Below, piece by piece: positions 13,618 through 25,633 of a stretch of 64,000 nucleotides of DNA. The stretch is taken from assembly GCA_002104905.1 (NCBI GenBank), contig MCFE01000015.1, positions 186,001-250,000 on the forward strand, written 5' to 3'. Positions within the stretch are counted from its first letter, which is position 1; every line of letters starts with the position of its first letter. The DNA is from Basidiobolus meristosporus CBS 931.73 (lineage: Eukaryota > Basidiobolomycota > Basidiobolomycetes > Basidiobolales > Basidiobolaceae). The translations under genes were made by a program, and so were the position numbers. Below the pieces are notes generated by a model that did no database searches, had not been told where the DNA came from, and saw only the letters and a list, made by a program, of their open reading frames with translations.

Positions 13618-14021
13618 TTATTCCTTGAGTTCGAACTCTTTGATGGTCAGCGTAACCAAATGCAGGAACTCCAAGAACGAATTGACCGCCACGCGCAACA
13701 TACGCACCGTATGGCATTGGAAAGTGCTATGAATCCAGTTGAAAGGGGTGAGCCTTCTTTCGGCTGGGAGAGTGAGATTGTGTAGCACTTACACTAGGAG
13801 CTGGTTATCCTTCACCTCAAGCTCGCGCTTGACCTGATCCTCCTTTAGCTCCTTGTCGACATTAAGAGTACGTCTGGCAATGTCTGCCTGTTGAGGGGAC
13901 TCAAAGGCAAAAGAAAGATTCCTAACATGCAGGGAAGATCGTTCCGGTTAGCAGTGATTTCGAGAAGTTAGATCTGTTGAGCAACAGCATACATGGTGTG
14001 TTCCCAATTTGTGGTGGACAT
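13618..14021 (-). CDS. PCC1: Pcc1-like subunit of the EKC/KEOPS complex
   Basis: An 88-aa protein in three exons on the minus strand (14021-13993, 13921-13793, 13726-13618), hidden from a simple ORF view because every exon is short. Pcc1/LAGE3 proteins dimerise the KEOPS complex, which makes N6-threonylcarbamoyl-adenosine on tRNAs and affects telomeres and transcription. Family hallmarks are visible: LSFAFESPQQADIARRTLNVD near the N-terminus, a strand DNQLLVTFQC, and the C-terminal helix MLRVAVNSFLEFLHLV. Introns begin GTATGC and GTAAGT and end in TTAG and ATAG, and phases agree. The usual Pcc1 length is 80-100 aa. The start sits 206 bp from the oppositely oriented CS-domain gene, suggesting a shared promoter. 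Confidence 0.8.
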
Positions 14022-14227
14022 GATGGGTAGCTCTGCTGCTGCAAACGATACTGGCTTGGTAGGTGAGAGGTAATCAAACAATCCCTTAAGTTTAATTGAA
14101 TTCAGGTCAAATAGAATAGGTTGTTCACAGGTTTACTTCGGAAAAAAATCCTCCATATTGATCGCATATATTCATCGAGATTTAATAAACATCATTGGCT
14201 TCCACCATCAACACGGCCAATTCAACC
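14022..14227. promoter_or_regulatory. Divergent promoter between PCC1 and the CS-domain gene
   Basis: 206 bp between two start codons on opposite strands. It is AT-rich with GCATATATTC close to the plus-strand start. It is most simply a shared bidirectional promoter; no specific factor site is recognised. Confidence 0.5.
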
Positions 14228-14791
14228 ATGTCGCTTCCCATATTCCGCCTTCGTCAAACACAGACACATGTGACTATTTTGGTTGAAGTCCCACTGATAC
14301 AGGAAGCTTCGGTTCAAATAAGAAACGACAGGAACTCGGTAAGTCCTTCCTCGATGACCAGTCTTCATAAAGGCAACACTAACTCGACCAAGCTTACTCT
14401 AACCTTTACTGATGCTGAAGAGCAAGAATACGAACTCCCTTTGGATTTCGAACAAGAGATAGATCCCTCTGGAATCAAGACAAGCGTTTGCGAGACCAAC
14501 CTTGTCTTACTATTCCATAAGCAACTTCCCGGCGAGTGGAAGTCGGTGTACGTGAGGGAGAGTGGCGAGAAGCATTTCTTGACCGAAGCGCGTATAAGAC
14601 AATTGGTTGCTCACGGCGAACAGGAGTGCCCTTGGGTAGGTTGAAAAAAAGCCGTGGTATCAATTAAATGGGATTTCTAATCTATGAATTGGGTTTGATC
14701 CCGTTAGTCCAAATCGGACGTACATATCACCGCTGTGGAGGTGGATAGGAAGAATCCCAGTGAATCACTGGAGTTTGAAGTCCGTTTTTAA
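14228..14791 (+). CDS. CS/p23-like domain protein, hypothetical
   Basis: Two exons (14228-14635 and 14708-14791) with phase 0 at the junction and a GTAGGT donor, encoding about 163 aa. An in-frame upstream extension to 14195 has no ATG, so I start at MSLPIFRL. Alternating beta strands (HVTILVEVP, TKLTLTFTD, YELPLDFE, TNLVLLFHK) ending in GEWKSVYV resemble the beta sandwich of CS domains. These occur in p23, Shq1 and PIH-family Hsp90 cochaperones. I cannot tell which subfamily it is, and there is no visible Hsp90-binding or PIH module. Some of exon 1 (from about 14340) could be an alternative small intron, since a GTAAGT lies there in frame. Confidence 0.55.
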
Positions 14792-15651
14792 TCGATTCAT
14801 CACAGCAGCCACTGGTCTATGGTCGCTGCATGGGTCGAGGGTTGGACAAAGCCCACCACATGTACCATTATATCATAGAAGTTGGAATAAAGAATCAGTC
14901 TGTGGCACTGTTACTACGAAGGCTGTGGGGTTGATTGATTCGAGAGAAACCCTGGTGCAGGATGATGATGCGTTCGTCAGAAGTTATACTGTTCAGCTTG
15001 CAGACGCACTTGTCACTTTATCCGTGGGGCTTGCGGAAATGAGGTGCACTTGTTTGTAACTGTATCATGGCTTGGTCAGCCACACTTGGTCAGCCACCAT
15101 TCTCCTGCGATGATCACATAAACTTGATACTCCGTGATATCAGCGCTGATGGGCAAACAAGCAGCCATCCCAAACTGCTACCCCAACCCAGCATCCCTAA
15201 ACGGTGGTAAGGGTTCAAGATAGAACTGCATACGATCTCATGTTAGAAAAACACATCGACCAACCACGTCGCTACGAACCGTAACGGCTAATTGCAATTA
15301 CATGGCATGGCATACACCTGGCAACAAAGCATCATCAATTTGTACGAGTCCCTACTCTTAATTGGCAATGTATGAATAACAAGTTCTGGTCTCGTTTCTA
15401 CTCTTAATTGGCAATGTATTGATAGCAGGTTATAGACTCGTTTCAGATCGTCTGGATTGAGGAGAGGAAATATATGTTGAGTTGGGCATGTTGATTCTAT
15501 ATTGACCGGCTCTGCAGTGTTTCTATTCTGTTTCTATTCCATTTATTTATACGGATCTGGTCGCTTTGTCGTGAGCATATATATTGCAGCGGTTGGATGG
15601 CCAGTGGTTCTTAGCCGTGTCTTCATTCTAATCTTGGAGGCATCTCAGCTC
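14792..15651. other. Intergenic region with a 46-bp tandem duplication
   Basis: No convincing coding sequence. Two adjacent copies of a roughly 46-bp unit lie at 15352-15397 and 15398-15444, both beginning CTACTCTTAATTGGCAATG and ending in a shared CTCGTTTC. The stretch 15502-15651 is open in the cyclin frame but lacks cyclin-like sequence and is probably leader. Confidence 0.6.
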
Positions 15652-16464
15652 ATGTTCGCGCCTTCCTTTAACCATCTCTTTGCCGCTTCATCGCTACATC
15701 CATCCTGGCCTTATTACTCACCCACCCTCTCTCATTCACTTGCCTTCCCCACGAGCCAATATTCAATATCCAATGCATCAAGCCCCACCTACCACCCATC
15801 TGCATTCACTTCCAGCCAAATGATAGGCCTTGACCTCAGTCAACTGGCTCACTTCTGCGCGGACATGGTGTGCTCGATATGGCATTTCAACTCTGGCCTG
15901 CTGGAGAAGCCCGCAGAGCCAGCGTTCCGTAATTTCTGCTATCAAGTGCTATCAACCTCCCAAGTCTCCGTCCCCGTAATCCTCCTCGCCCTGGTCTATA
16001 TTCAGCGGTTCAAGAGCTCCAGCCCTTGCACCATGGGTGCCGACAGCTCGGAGGGCAGGTTGTTTGCGGTCGCGCTGATGCTAGCCAACAAGTTCCTAGA
16101 CGATGGCCCTTTCACTAATCGTACGTGGTCTGAAGTGACTGGGATACCTCTTTCCGAAATCAACATCATGGAAAGAGAGTTCTTGACCATCCTCTCATTC
16201 GATCTCAACATGTCACACAGAGAGTTTAGGAGTTGGTCAAAGTGTTTGATAGATCATCTGGTGTACCAGGGCACTCTACTCCGATCTGTGGTGAGTACCG
16301 AGAGCTCAGCCACACTATCATATGATTACAGCTACGGCCAGAGCTTCTACTGGTCATATTGGTACCCTTTCATGGCCAATATCCATCAATCGCATTATTT
16401 TCCTAATCCCTCGCCTTGTAAGTATACCTTCCCTTTTTTTGCCTACTGTCCTATGTCGGCTTAA
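15652..16464 (+). CDS. Pho80/CNPPD1-type cyclin
   Basis: Cyclin of the Pho80/Pcl/CNPPD1 class. These bind a cyclin-dependent kinase (Pho85-like) and control nutrient or cell-cycle responses. After a serine/proline/tyrosine-rich N-terminus of about 65 residues comes the cyclin box: FCYQVLSTSQVSVPVILLAL, then YIQRFKSS, then LFAVALMLANKFLDDGPFTN, RTWSEVTGI and INIMEREFLTILSFDL. The core NKFLDD plus TWSEVTG arrangement is typical. I chose the ATG at 15652 (MFAPSFNHLF) because earlier in-frame codons have no ATG. A perfect GTAAGT donor at about 16417 suggests the last 15 or so codons are intron read-through and that a further exon exists. I could not place it, so the C-terminus is provisional. Confidence 0.75.
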   Translation: MFAPSFNHLFAASSLHPSWPYYSPTLSHSLAFPTSQYSISNASSPTYHPSAFTSSQMIGLDLSQLAHFCADMVCSIWHFNSGLLEKPAEPAFRNFCYQVLSTSQVSVPVILLALVYIQRFKSSSPCTMGADSSEGRLFAVALMLANKFLDDGPFTNRTWSEVTGIPLSEINIMEREFLTILSFDLNMSHREFRSWSKCLIDHLVYQGTLLRSVVSTESSATLSYDYSYGQSFYWSYWYPFMANIHQSHYFPNPSPCKYTFPFFAYCPMSA

Positions 16465-17540
16465 CCTCACCGACATCCACTCATTGCATCTCTGTTTTGT
16501 GTCTTTATCATGATTTCTGCCAGTCTTTAACCTCTCCCATTAAGATCTATCGTTTTTGCCTATCTGTACTAGTGTTAGATATATGCTTCAGCTTATCCTT
16601 ATTCTGCATAAACCCCTCCCGAAACAACCCAAGCCACTGGTACACTATCTCAGAACAGCATGCCCACCTCTGTCACACCCCCTATGCCGCCTATGTTGTA
16701 TTTGTGTCATCCTATTGTGTATATACATCCCTTGTTTAGAAAGGTACTCTTCCCACAACCTTCTCTCCAGAATCCGAGTGGCCTGGTAGCGTCCGATACA
16801 GGTTGTGAAGTAGCTTCCGCTGTCGCAACCTGGGTTCAATACGACAGGAAATAACCGCCCGCTTGAATAGTGCCCACTCAGTCGACCAGCAGTGATACGA
16901 TTATTCAACGCAATCTCAGCATCATTTATGTTCCTTTGTATTGGGAAACAAATGTAGAGCAGATGAATATCTTACCCATGAATACTAATCGATTATTTAC
17001 TATTCTTCAGACTTCCTATCCTACGTTGTATTGCTACAAAATATCACCAATTAAATATTGTCCCTATCCACTTCCCGCATAGCCACCTTGCCAGTGTTGA
17101 GATCTTGCTCGTATCAAGCCAGTAGAAACTGGTTGGTGATCAAAGCAGCGGCGGTCGCAGCGGCGGCCATTCGCTTCGTAGATCCTGCGTGGAATTTGCA
17201 TGTGAAGGTGATCCTTATATTGTGCACTTCATCCTAGGGATCCATTGAAAGGGATTCACCTGGACTGACTACTCTACCCACGTATAAATAATACCATGGA
17301 GAGGATTCACGTGAAACAGAGGCCATTCGATGATACCAATTTAGATCCGATACGTAGCGACATCCCCGTGGCTTTTGTGTCAAGTTGAGCATCGCCTCGT
17401 TGAACATAGCAGTCCTTTGAGAGCCATCCAAATACACTTTGCGTTCTCCTACGTAGGCAGCCAGAAAGTGGCCAATTTTGTACGGGATCCCCACAGGGCA
17501 CTTTTCCACACCTCGCTAAGACCTTACCTTTGCTAGGCTC
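16465..17540. other. Intergenic region between cyclin and bHLH genes
   Basis: May hold an unplaced last exon of the cyclin and its 3' UTR, then the bHLH promoter. A short GGCGG-repeat stretch lies near 17148-17168. Open frames here lack family likeness. No gene is supported. Confidence 0.4.
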
Positions 17541-18724
17541 ATGCATCGTGGGGATGTTTCCAAGAAGGCCCCGATCGCACGAGAAACGCTGGACAGCGTG
17601 TCAGTCCAAGGTCAGTCCTCGCTTCCCAACGAGTTCCAGGGCCAAAACCCCCTCTGACCTCAACCCACGTATTCACGCTCGTCTCGTCATTCGGTTTTTC
17701 TAGATACCCCTCCACCCGACACCACTTTCCAAGAACCCAGCCACCAAGCCACCCCGCTGTTGGACAAGCAGGAGCAGAAAACGTTCGAGGATTTTCTGAA
17801 GCAATTCGAAGGCTCCAACGAAGATCTCTTCAAACAGCAGCTTACCAGAGTGCCCCTTCCTGATAAGGCGGCGGCAGACGCAGGTATCGTTCGTGTGCTG
17901 ATATCCTCACGTGGATGAAACCAACACGTTTAACCAACGGTCTGATTACAGCACACGGCGGCCCAGACCAACTGGACGCTTACCATCTCACCGAGCCTCG
18001 GCCCACGATGGACACTCCCTCAAGCGAATCCAAAGGTACCTTAACGCTCGACCCAATGGATCACCAGGGAAATTGCCACCACTCTCACCCATATCACCAA
18101 ACTCAACCTATCCCCCCGTTAGATCAACCAAACACCAAGGCGAAAACAAAGGACCCGGGAGCCAGCCGATCCCGGAAACGCAAGAGCACCACGAACAACG
18201 GGGAAGGGGCAACCAAGGCGGATCCGAAGACCCCGGGACGAGGGAAGAAGGGGGCCCAGGAGCTCCTCACGGAGGAAGAGAAGAAAGCGAACCACATCGC
18301 GTCCGAGCAGAAACGAAGGCAGAACATACGTCTGGGCTTTGAGCAGTTGGTGGAGATCGTTCCCACCCTCTCGCAGTGCCATCGAAGCGAGTCGGCGATC
18401 CTGCAAAAATGTGAGTAGATCCTGGCCGTCGGTCTCGTGATTCCCACCCACCCATCCACCCACCATCCTAAAACTTATCAAGCTGTAGAATACATCAAGC
18501 AGCTGCTCTCGCAGAAGCAGGAGCTTCAACAGCGCATCCAGGAATTGGCCAACTCGCTGGGCGAATCGTAAGTACCGCTGGGGAACCCTTTTTTCGTCGC
18601 ACCCCCGACTGACCCACTCTTCCATTTAGGCTGGATGACTCATCGGTAAGTCAACCATGTGAAAAGGAGGATCGTCTCGTGAATAACCATCTCTCTGGTA
18701 TAGTCGTCGGACGACAACACATAA
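17541..18724 (+). CDS. bHLH transcription factor (Ino4/MLX-like)
   Basis: Six exons (17541-17610, 17704-17883, 17952-18410, 18483-18567, 18630-18645, 18704-18724) with all phases consistent, 276 aa. The basic region and helix 1 read KKANHIASEQKRRQNIRLGF, carrying the H-E-R pattern expected for E-box contact. They are followed by loop residues VPTLSQCHRSESAILQK and helix 2 (VEYIKQLLSQKQELQQRI), which runs into a short leucine-zipper-like helix. This resembles fungal Ino4-type and animal MLX/Max partners, which act as heterodimers. The N-terminal half is acidic then basic and disordered (KRKSTTNN, TPGRGKKG). Exons 5 and 6 are tiny (16 and 21 nt) and give the SSDDNT end. It ends 135 bp from the convergent M16 gene. 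The target pathway is not shown by the sequence. Confidence 0.8.
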
Positions 18725-18859
18725 TGCACAAGACACATCATCGAAGCTACACTATTCCTTTGATTTAATTGATATGCAGATTAAACAAACAGGAACGGGA
18801 ACGGGAACGGAAACGGGGGCTGGGGAAGGCCGGGCAAATCGTATCTCGGGGATGGTGGC

Positions 18860-21800
18860 CTAGCGAGCAGCCTCGCTCGGGAATACATCCTCGATCATGA
18901 AGTCGTCCACCGCCGCCTTGGCGAATTTGATCCGCGCCGGGTTCGCTTCGGAAAGTTGTTCGCATATCAATTTCGTGTTGTCAGAGGGAGTCAAGGCCAA
19001 CGTGATGGAATTTCCGGAAACCTCCAGGAACCTCGTAAGATATTTCTCAAATGCACCTCTCAGATCCACCTTATCCACCGAATACAAGTATCTTCGGAAG
19101 TACTTCTCTTGTGTCTCAAGCGAGCCGAACCCCTAGCATAGCGAAGTAAAGAAAAAGTAAATGAAACCGTTAGCGTTAGACCTCTCCCAGAGAATTGTAC
19201 ACAACCAAAAAATAAACCAGCGACAATTTACCTTTAGACAACATCCTAATGCTGCCCCGATCACCCCTCCAGCGGTGGCACCCTCCATGCAGCTTCGATA
19301 GGCGATGCCCGCGCGAGCGGTGTCGAGCTCGAAGTCCCCTACCAGCTTGTCCCACTCGGATGCGTCCTCCTTCATGTTCTTCAGCAGCTCCCAGAAGCTC
19401 TGGACGGCCTTGATAGGGTCGGCAGCATCTCTGATCTCGAACACCATCTGTCCGGTCCAGGCGTACACACACAGTGAGGCATCGTAAGCATATCCGTTAC
19501 CTCGGATCAAAGTGTAGAGTGGCCCCTCTGCGCGAGAGAATATCTCGCATAGCAGTATGGTGGCGAAGTACTCTTTCGCCAGGGCCTCGTTGTTCAAATC
19601 GATGTGGGCATGAAGGATGTCACATGGGACCACAGAGAGTAGGAAGGAGGAGGTGATGGAGCTCATGGGCAGCACCAACCCAATTGGCTTGCTGTTCTGG
19701 GCCTTGTACGGGGAGCGGGGGAACGGGAAAGTCTTCAAGTCCACGCACCTATCGGTGCTGTAATTTGCGATTTGCCCTTCGGGACGGTTGGGGTTGTGGA
19801 ATGCAAGGTACTTCGCGTAATTGCTATCCCACACCCTCAACAGCTCGTCGGCTGCAGAGAGGGTCGTCCCGCTTGGAGAGAAGTCGAATGGAGTGCTGAT
19901 CTGCAAAAAGCCAGCTATCAGTTGGGGGTCCTCTTTGGATGCTTTCGCGAGTATCTGTTGAATCGACATCAGGAGAGACGCCTGGATGGACTGAAGGCAG
20001 TCAATGATCTCCTCGGCCTCATTGCTCTCCGACTCCTCCAACTTGTAGATGACCGACTTCAAAAATGCCTCTTGACGGAATATGCTGATGGGGATGTCGT
20101 TGCTGATATCCTTGGTGGCGGCATTGCTAGCCTTACCAAAGTCCCATTGTGTGTTCGACTCGCTGGGTCGTAACGCGGAGGTGATTCGGGTGGTTAGTGC
20201 GGCCATCATATCACCTCCTTCCCGCTTAAGCTCCACCAATTCGCTTAGCAAATTCTTGGCTACAATCAGAATACGTTCTCTTGTGAACGAGGCAAACATC
20301 AAGATACGTGTCAGGAGTTCGCACAGCTTCGAGAATTTCGCCGGCTCCGAGGAGGCAGCCAGGACAAACACCTCCGACATCCAACTGCATGCGAAGGTGT
20401 CGTTTCCGAAGCCTACCGCGCATTCGTGGGACACCAGGTCTCGGGAAATCTCGTTCACCAGATCGCGGTAGTCCATCTTCTCGGTCTTCACGAGCGTCGA
20501 TTCCTTATCAACAACCGGCACAATGACGTCAGTCTGGCTCAGAAGCTCCTGGAAGAGGACCAGGTAAGGCCTCACATTCTCGTCCAGGAATTGGGTTGGG
20601 AAGCAGAATTTGACGTGGGTGAAGTAGGTGTCAGTCTCTACCAGCTGGATGGTTTTGAATGGCCTCATCGAGAAATCGGCATTGGAGCTAAGATCAAGGT
20701 TGGTCAATTTCGAAGGAAGCTTCGAGACGGTGTTGAGGGTGGGTATGGCCGGCATAGATCTCAGAACCTCCGATGGAATTCGGATGGTGTTGGCGTCCAC
20801 GGCTTTGTTGACAATCTCTGCTTGGAGCGCGAGGCCATCCGGGCCCAATTCCTCGCATCGAGCTTCCTGGGCAGCGGACTTCTGTGCATCCAACTGAGGA
20901 CCGAGCTCAGTATCCGGAATCATCTTGATCTCCACCACCGGCTGATCCAAAAACCACGTCTTTAGTAAATCCTGCCAAAACTGCTCCGACTTGAGCTCCA
21001 GCTCATCTAGAATCTGGAAAATCTTGGAGCGCGTCCCAATCTTGGGGGAATGGACGGAGGTGCTGGAATAATGAGAGGCCAGCACATCCAGCAGCAGGTA
21101 GGAAGCAATCACCTCGTGTGGATCTTCCTCCAATGCTTCCAGAATCTTGATGCGGTGTCTTTTGACGGCGTTTCGCATTTGCTCGAAATCAAGGAACCCG
21201 TTGTTGACTATATCCGAGAACACCTCTCTGAGCTCTGAGTAGTAAGCATTGGGCTCAAACAACGGAGGGACGGGGTTCTCGGAAGGGTCGTCGGCGAAGT
21301 CATCTTCCATGGTCTCATCATCGACATCCGAGTGAGCTGACTCTTCATCCGAGTGTTGTCGTTTCTTACCTCGCAACTCGTCCTCGCCTTCCGACTCTTC
21401 ATCGCTCATGTCCTCGTCGTCCTCATCGTCTTGTGATTGATTATACGGCACACCGCTGAATACAAGCAAGAGTGAAGTGTATGTGTATGCCTTCACCTCA
21501 AAGTCGATCTGATTCGCGTAGGGCTCGGGACGCTCCACGAATCGTTGGGAAAGTGGCGCGGCAGACGTTTCGTGAAGATATCTGAATAGAACTTCGATCG
21601 CCACGATGTTGAACACATCTTCAACCGGGGGTCCACGCCAGCCTAGAGAATACCTGACGTTAGCAAAGGGTGAAATCAGCTCTCGTACCGGTTGATGCGT
21701 TACCGTATCCGATGGAGCCCACATCGTCATCATTCGAGGGGAATGGCACCACTTTGGTGAGGATCACTTCGCCATCGGGAAGGGAAAATGTTGGCGGCTC

Positions 21801-22636
21801 GAAGACCAGCTCCTTTTCTTTGCATCCGGCACCGAAATTGGTTTTCTCAAGGGTGTCGGGGTGCTCGTTTAGCTTGTTGAACAGTTTTTCCATGTCGATA
21901 TTATCTCCAGCCAATATCAAGGTAATATTATCTGGATGATAGAACCGCTTATGATACTCGATGATCTCCTCGTTGGTCAATGTAGCGATATCTGGCGTCA
22001 GGCCACCACATTCGTGCGAGTATGTGGTCATGCCTCTGTAGAGTTCTTTCCGCAAATGGAAGTCCAGCAGATCTGCTTCGCTATGCTCTCTAGAAGCCAT
22101 CTCACTGTACACGACTCCTTGCTCCTTGCCTTGTCCATCAACATGGTACACTTCCGTAACAAACTGCTCGTCTCTTAATGTTGGATGAAGTACGTGATCA
22201 AGAAAGACGGGCAAGGTGTTGATCATTCCCTCTGCTCCTGCGGTAGCCAACGTATACGCAGTATGATCTTCGGTGGTGTACGCGTTTGTTCCAGTGGATA
22301 GAGATCTATTTGCCAAAGAATCTAAATATCCACGCAAAGGAAATTCCTTGGAGCCGCAGAAAATTACTAATTGACGAAATATGTTAGCAAGTTTTTCTGA
22401 TTATGAAAAGCGAAAGGGACTTCAAACGAAAGTTTACAATGTTCCAAGGTGTGCGGTAAGCCTTTGTCGTTATCTGCAATGGTTGGCACAATGATACTCG
22501 CATAACAAAGGGGTCCGGGAACATTGATGTTAATTATGCGGAAGCCCGAACTTGAAGGTTTGTATACTTGTAAACCCACTTTTCCATTTGGTGACCGAAA
22601 GTCAATATCCTCCACTAAAGAAAACGTGTGCACCAT
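18860..22636 (-). CDS. M16-family zinc metalloprotease (YOL098C/SDD3-like)
   Basis: Four exons on the minus strand (22636-22438, 22366-21704, 21642-19232, 19132-18860), about 1,181 aa. The inverted zinc motif HTLEH (residues about 62-66) is completed across the first intron as HTLEHLIFCGSKEFP. The family segments LANRSLSTGTNAYTTEDHTA, VFLDHVLHPTL and GVVYSEMASREHSEADLL follow, the last supplying the third glutamate ligand. This is the M16C group of large two-half proteases (yeast YOL098C, S. pombe SPAC3H1.02c), related to the presequence protease and insulinase. I start at MVHTFSLVED because this matches where family members begin; an in-frame ATG 35 codons upstream (22741) is possible. A strongly acidic serine-rich insertion sits at residues about 350-410. 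The N-terminus shows no clear mitochondrial targeting peptide. Confidence 0.85.
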
Positions 22637-22741
22637 TTGATAACTCTCCAGTAAGGCTAAGGAAGGGATCAACTGAATATACCAATATATACAACAAATC
22701 TTTGATTCTAAATGATCTAGTAGCCTTATGGTGCCGGCCAT

Positions 22742-23768
22742 TTCTATAAATTAAACATCAAAAAATATATTTATTAAGATATAATCGATACAAAATCACC
22801 AGTATGTAGACATTGGTAAGGTTCACCCAAAATTGTGCACTGGTAGTAAGTTAGGGATATTGGTGATTAGATACTTGGTCCGGTTGGCGTATTCACTTTC
22901 ATTACCACTACCACAAGCTCAGTCGCCTTTCTCTAAACCACCATATCACATCATATCACATCCCCTCCCTCCTTCCTCTGCTCCTACTCTCATGGATCCT
23001 CCAGTCTCTTCATCATAGTCTAAAATACCCGTACATGCATCGGTCTTAGGAATTAGGAACTCTTGAAACCTCTTCACAAAAGAAAAATAGACAGTGTAGA
23101 ACTACAAAGATTCGGTCAGTCTTGATGTCTCCGTATCGTACAGACTCTTAAAACGGCCTCATTGCCAGGTTGTCGTATGTGTGTGCATGAGTAAATGTGT
23201 GCGTATGTGTGTGTGTGTGTGTGTGTGCGTGAGTGGGTGTATATATATGTGGGCGTGTGAGTGTAGACGTGTATGGGTGGCTGGGCGTTCGTTTACTTGT
23301 TCGTGTGCGAGGGTGGTTGACTGATATGAGTACAATACAGTTTGATGGTTTCTTGTGATCATTCCCTACTGAGTCTGGCTCTGCTCTACTCCGCTCCTCG
23401 TCTGCCTTCTCTTCTTCCTCTTCCTCTTCCTCCTGCTCCTTACTCGCTTGACAGACTCACTCCCTAGTCCACCCGTGAGAAGTGAGATTGGCAGTGCACC
23501 AGCTCCAGTAGAGAAATCTCTCAATCTCTCCATCAACCAGAAAATTTGCTTGTAAATCTATCTACATGAAATCACCAAAAACTGTCACGCCAAGGCCATC
23601 ACTACATCGAATACACAAATAGTCAGTCAGTCAGTCAGTCAGTCAGTTAGTAATCAGCTCGTCATTGCTCCCTCCCTCCCCCACTCACTTGTTCATTCGT
23701 CCATTCATTCAATCAATCTGTACTTACCACTCTTCCCGTGCTCCGGGCCTTCCCTTCCTCACCACACT
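22742..23768. other. M16 upstream region and 3' flank of Medusa-like copy A
   Basis: The M16 promoter lies at the left. From about 22817 rightwards the sequence matches the 3' flank of the second Medusa-like gene (from about 28309), becoming nearly identical from 22869. It holds a (GT)n run near 23205-23227, TCC/TTCC pyrimidine repeats near 23405-23440 and an (AGTC)n run at 23621-23646. No gene is seen. Confidence 0.7.
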
Positions 23769-25633
23769 TTAGTGCTGTTGGTACTCTCCCGGCTGCCCAG
23801 ATCCCATCATGAACGACTCTTGGCTTGGAAAGTTGTTGTCCATGCTTGCACTCGACATCATGGACATCCCTCCAACCGCGTTTGGTGGGAGACTCGAGCC
23901 ACTCATGTCTCCTTGCTGAAACCCGCCTGCTGTCCCACGCTGCCCAAACATCGACTCTTGCCCAAAATTAGAGTAGCTCATCTCCTGTGCCTACAAAAAT
24001 AAAACCCATTCATACCAGTGGTTAGTTTTTTCCATTCTCTCTCTCTCCCTCTCTCTCTCATCTCTCTATCCAGCCCACTTTACCTGATTGATTGTAGCCA
24101 TCGGTGCAAACCGTTGTCCTCGACCACCGCGTGCGTACTCCTCTCCACTCTCATATGGATGGGCAGAGTTGCCCTCCCCATACCCGAGCCCCATGTTGCC
24201 GCCGCTCTCCGTCATCCCATAGCTTCCCCCGAGGATCCCTGCTTTCGAATCTCGGCCAAACGGTGACTGTCCTTGTGCTTCAGGATTCAGTCCGCTGTTC
24301 AGTAGAAGCTGTGTCCCTGAGTATTGATCATTCCCCGATGAATACAGGTCTCCGGGGAATCCATGTGGCTGCTGCTGCTGCTGCTGCTGTTGTTGTTGTT
24401 GCTGTTGTTGCTGCTGTCGTAGATTGATATCCGCCAAGGAATGTCTTCGTGGCTGATTGTATGGCATTGTGTATGGGTCTGCCAGCGAGTGTCTACGTAG
24501 GTACAGGTGTCTGCGCTGTGGTGCTGGGTGATGCGAGCCAGGTGGGGGTGCTACAAAATCAAAAATACCCTTGGTTACCATTCTGTTCGCTTACTCCTTC
24601 TCACCCCTACTCTACTCCCTGCTTCTGCCTCTGTTTCTGCTAGGTGCCATTGGTCATGTACTGCATGGCAATGTCACCCCTCGTCCTCATCATCCCACCG
24701 ACCACGAATCGTGTGCTGAAAATACTTACTGTTGTATCCTGTCTGCATTGCCATCGGACCGCTCGTGTGAGGGCTGGCTTGGCCGGGATCTCCCATGCCT
24801 GCCGCACTCTGTCCAAAGTTCATTCCTCCTTGGCTGCTTGCCGATGCTAGTGTCTGGTTCGCCATCGACCCCAGGTCTTGCGAGTAGAATCGTGGTCGAC
24901 TGAACTGCGCGTTGTACCCTACATGTCGTGTCAATTGGTTTGTCTCTCGTTAGTCACCGCTCTCAAACCACCCTCCCCGCCCCACTCTACTCTACTCTAC
25001 TCCACTCTCTACGCTACTCTATCCCCCCACCCGTCATTGTCACTCTGTATACTGACCTTGCTGATTGTACTGCGAGTTGGGTGGATATGCTCCATTGAAC
25101 GCATCCATGTTCACACTGACCGTGCTGCTATAGCTGGCTGTCTGCTCAAAAATAAGTCATCATTGTTAGCAAGTCCACTCTCTTTGTTTGTCATGGCTGT
25201 CTCTATCACCATCACCATCACCATCACCGTCACCATCACTCTCGCCACACATCTCTCTCATAGGTCTACTCACATATTTTCCAATGATCTTCTTCAGTGC
25301 ATATGGAAGCACCTTCCAGGGGAACACCTTCACGTCTTTCTCAATGTTTCTGGGCTTCGGGTTGGGGAATGACATGATCAGCTTGAAAAACTCGGCCGAT
25401 TCCGGCTTGCACTTGGATACTGTCAATGGTCGGAATCCCTCCAGGTTTCTGCGGATCCGGTTCTTCTCTTCCACCGTGAATCGAACCGCAATCAACGACT
25501 CGAGCAAGTAGATACAGTCAACGCTGGTGATGAAATAGTCGTTTTTCTCCTCCCAGTATATGCAGGATACCACGATACTGTTCGGGCCTCGCTCCGCGGG
25601 TGCCACGGGTTGAAAACCGCAGTGAATAACGTT
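22869..25633. repeat. Direct duplication, copy A (partner 28352-31129)
   Basis: About 2.77 kb that is nearly identical by eye to 28352-31129, in the same orientation and about 5.5 kb apart. It spans exons 2 (most) to 6 of the Medusa-like gene, all intervening introns and about 0.9 kb of 3' flank. Differences are mostly in microsatellites, for example (GT)n, (AGTC)n, ACTCT repeats and the CAG/CAA tract. Identity stops abruptly inside exon 2 at AATAACGTT. Confidence 0.95.

Noticed and set aside
18119-18625. 168-codon minus-strand ORF over the bHLH gene
   Set aside because: It is the reverse-frame shadow of the bHLH exons and crosses two of their introns. The plus-strand reading has a clear domain and correct splicing.
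23205-23646. Possible CRISPR-like or satellite array in the Medusa 3' flank
   Set aside because: The repeats are simple (GT)n and (AGTC)n microsatellites without spacers, in a eukaryotic genome.
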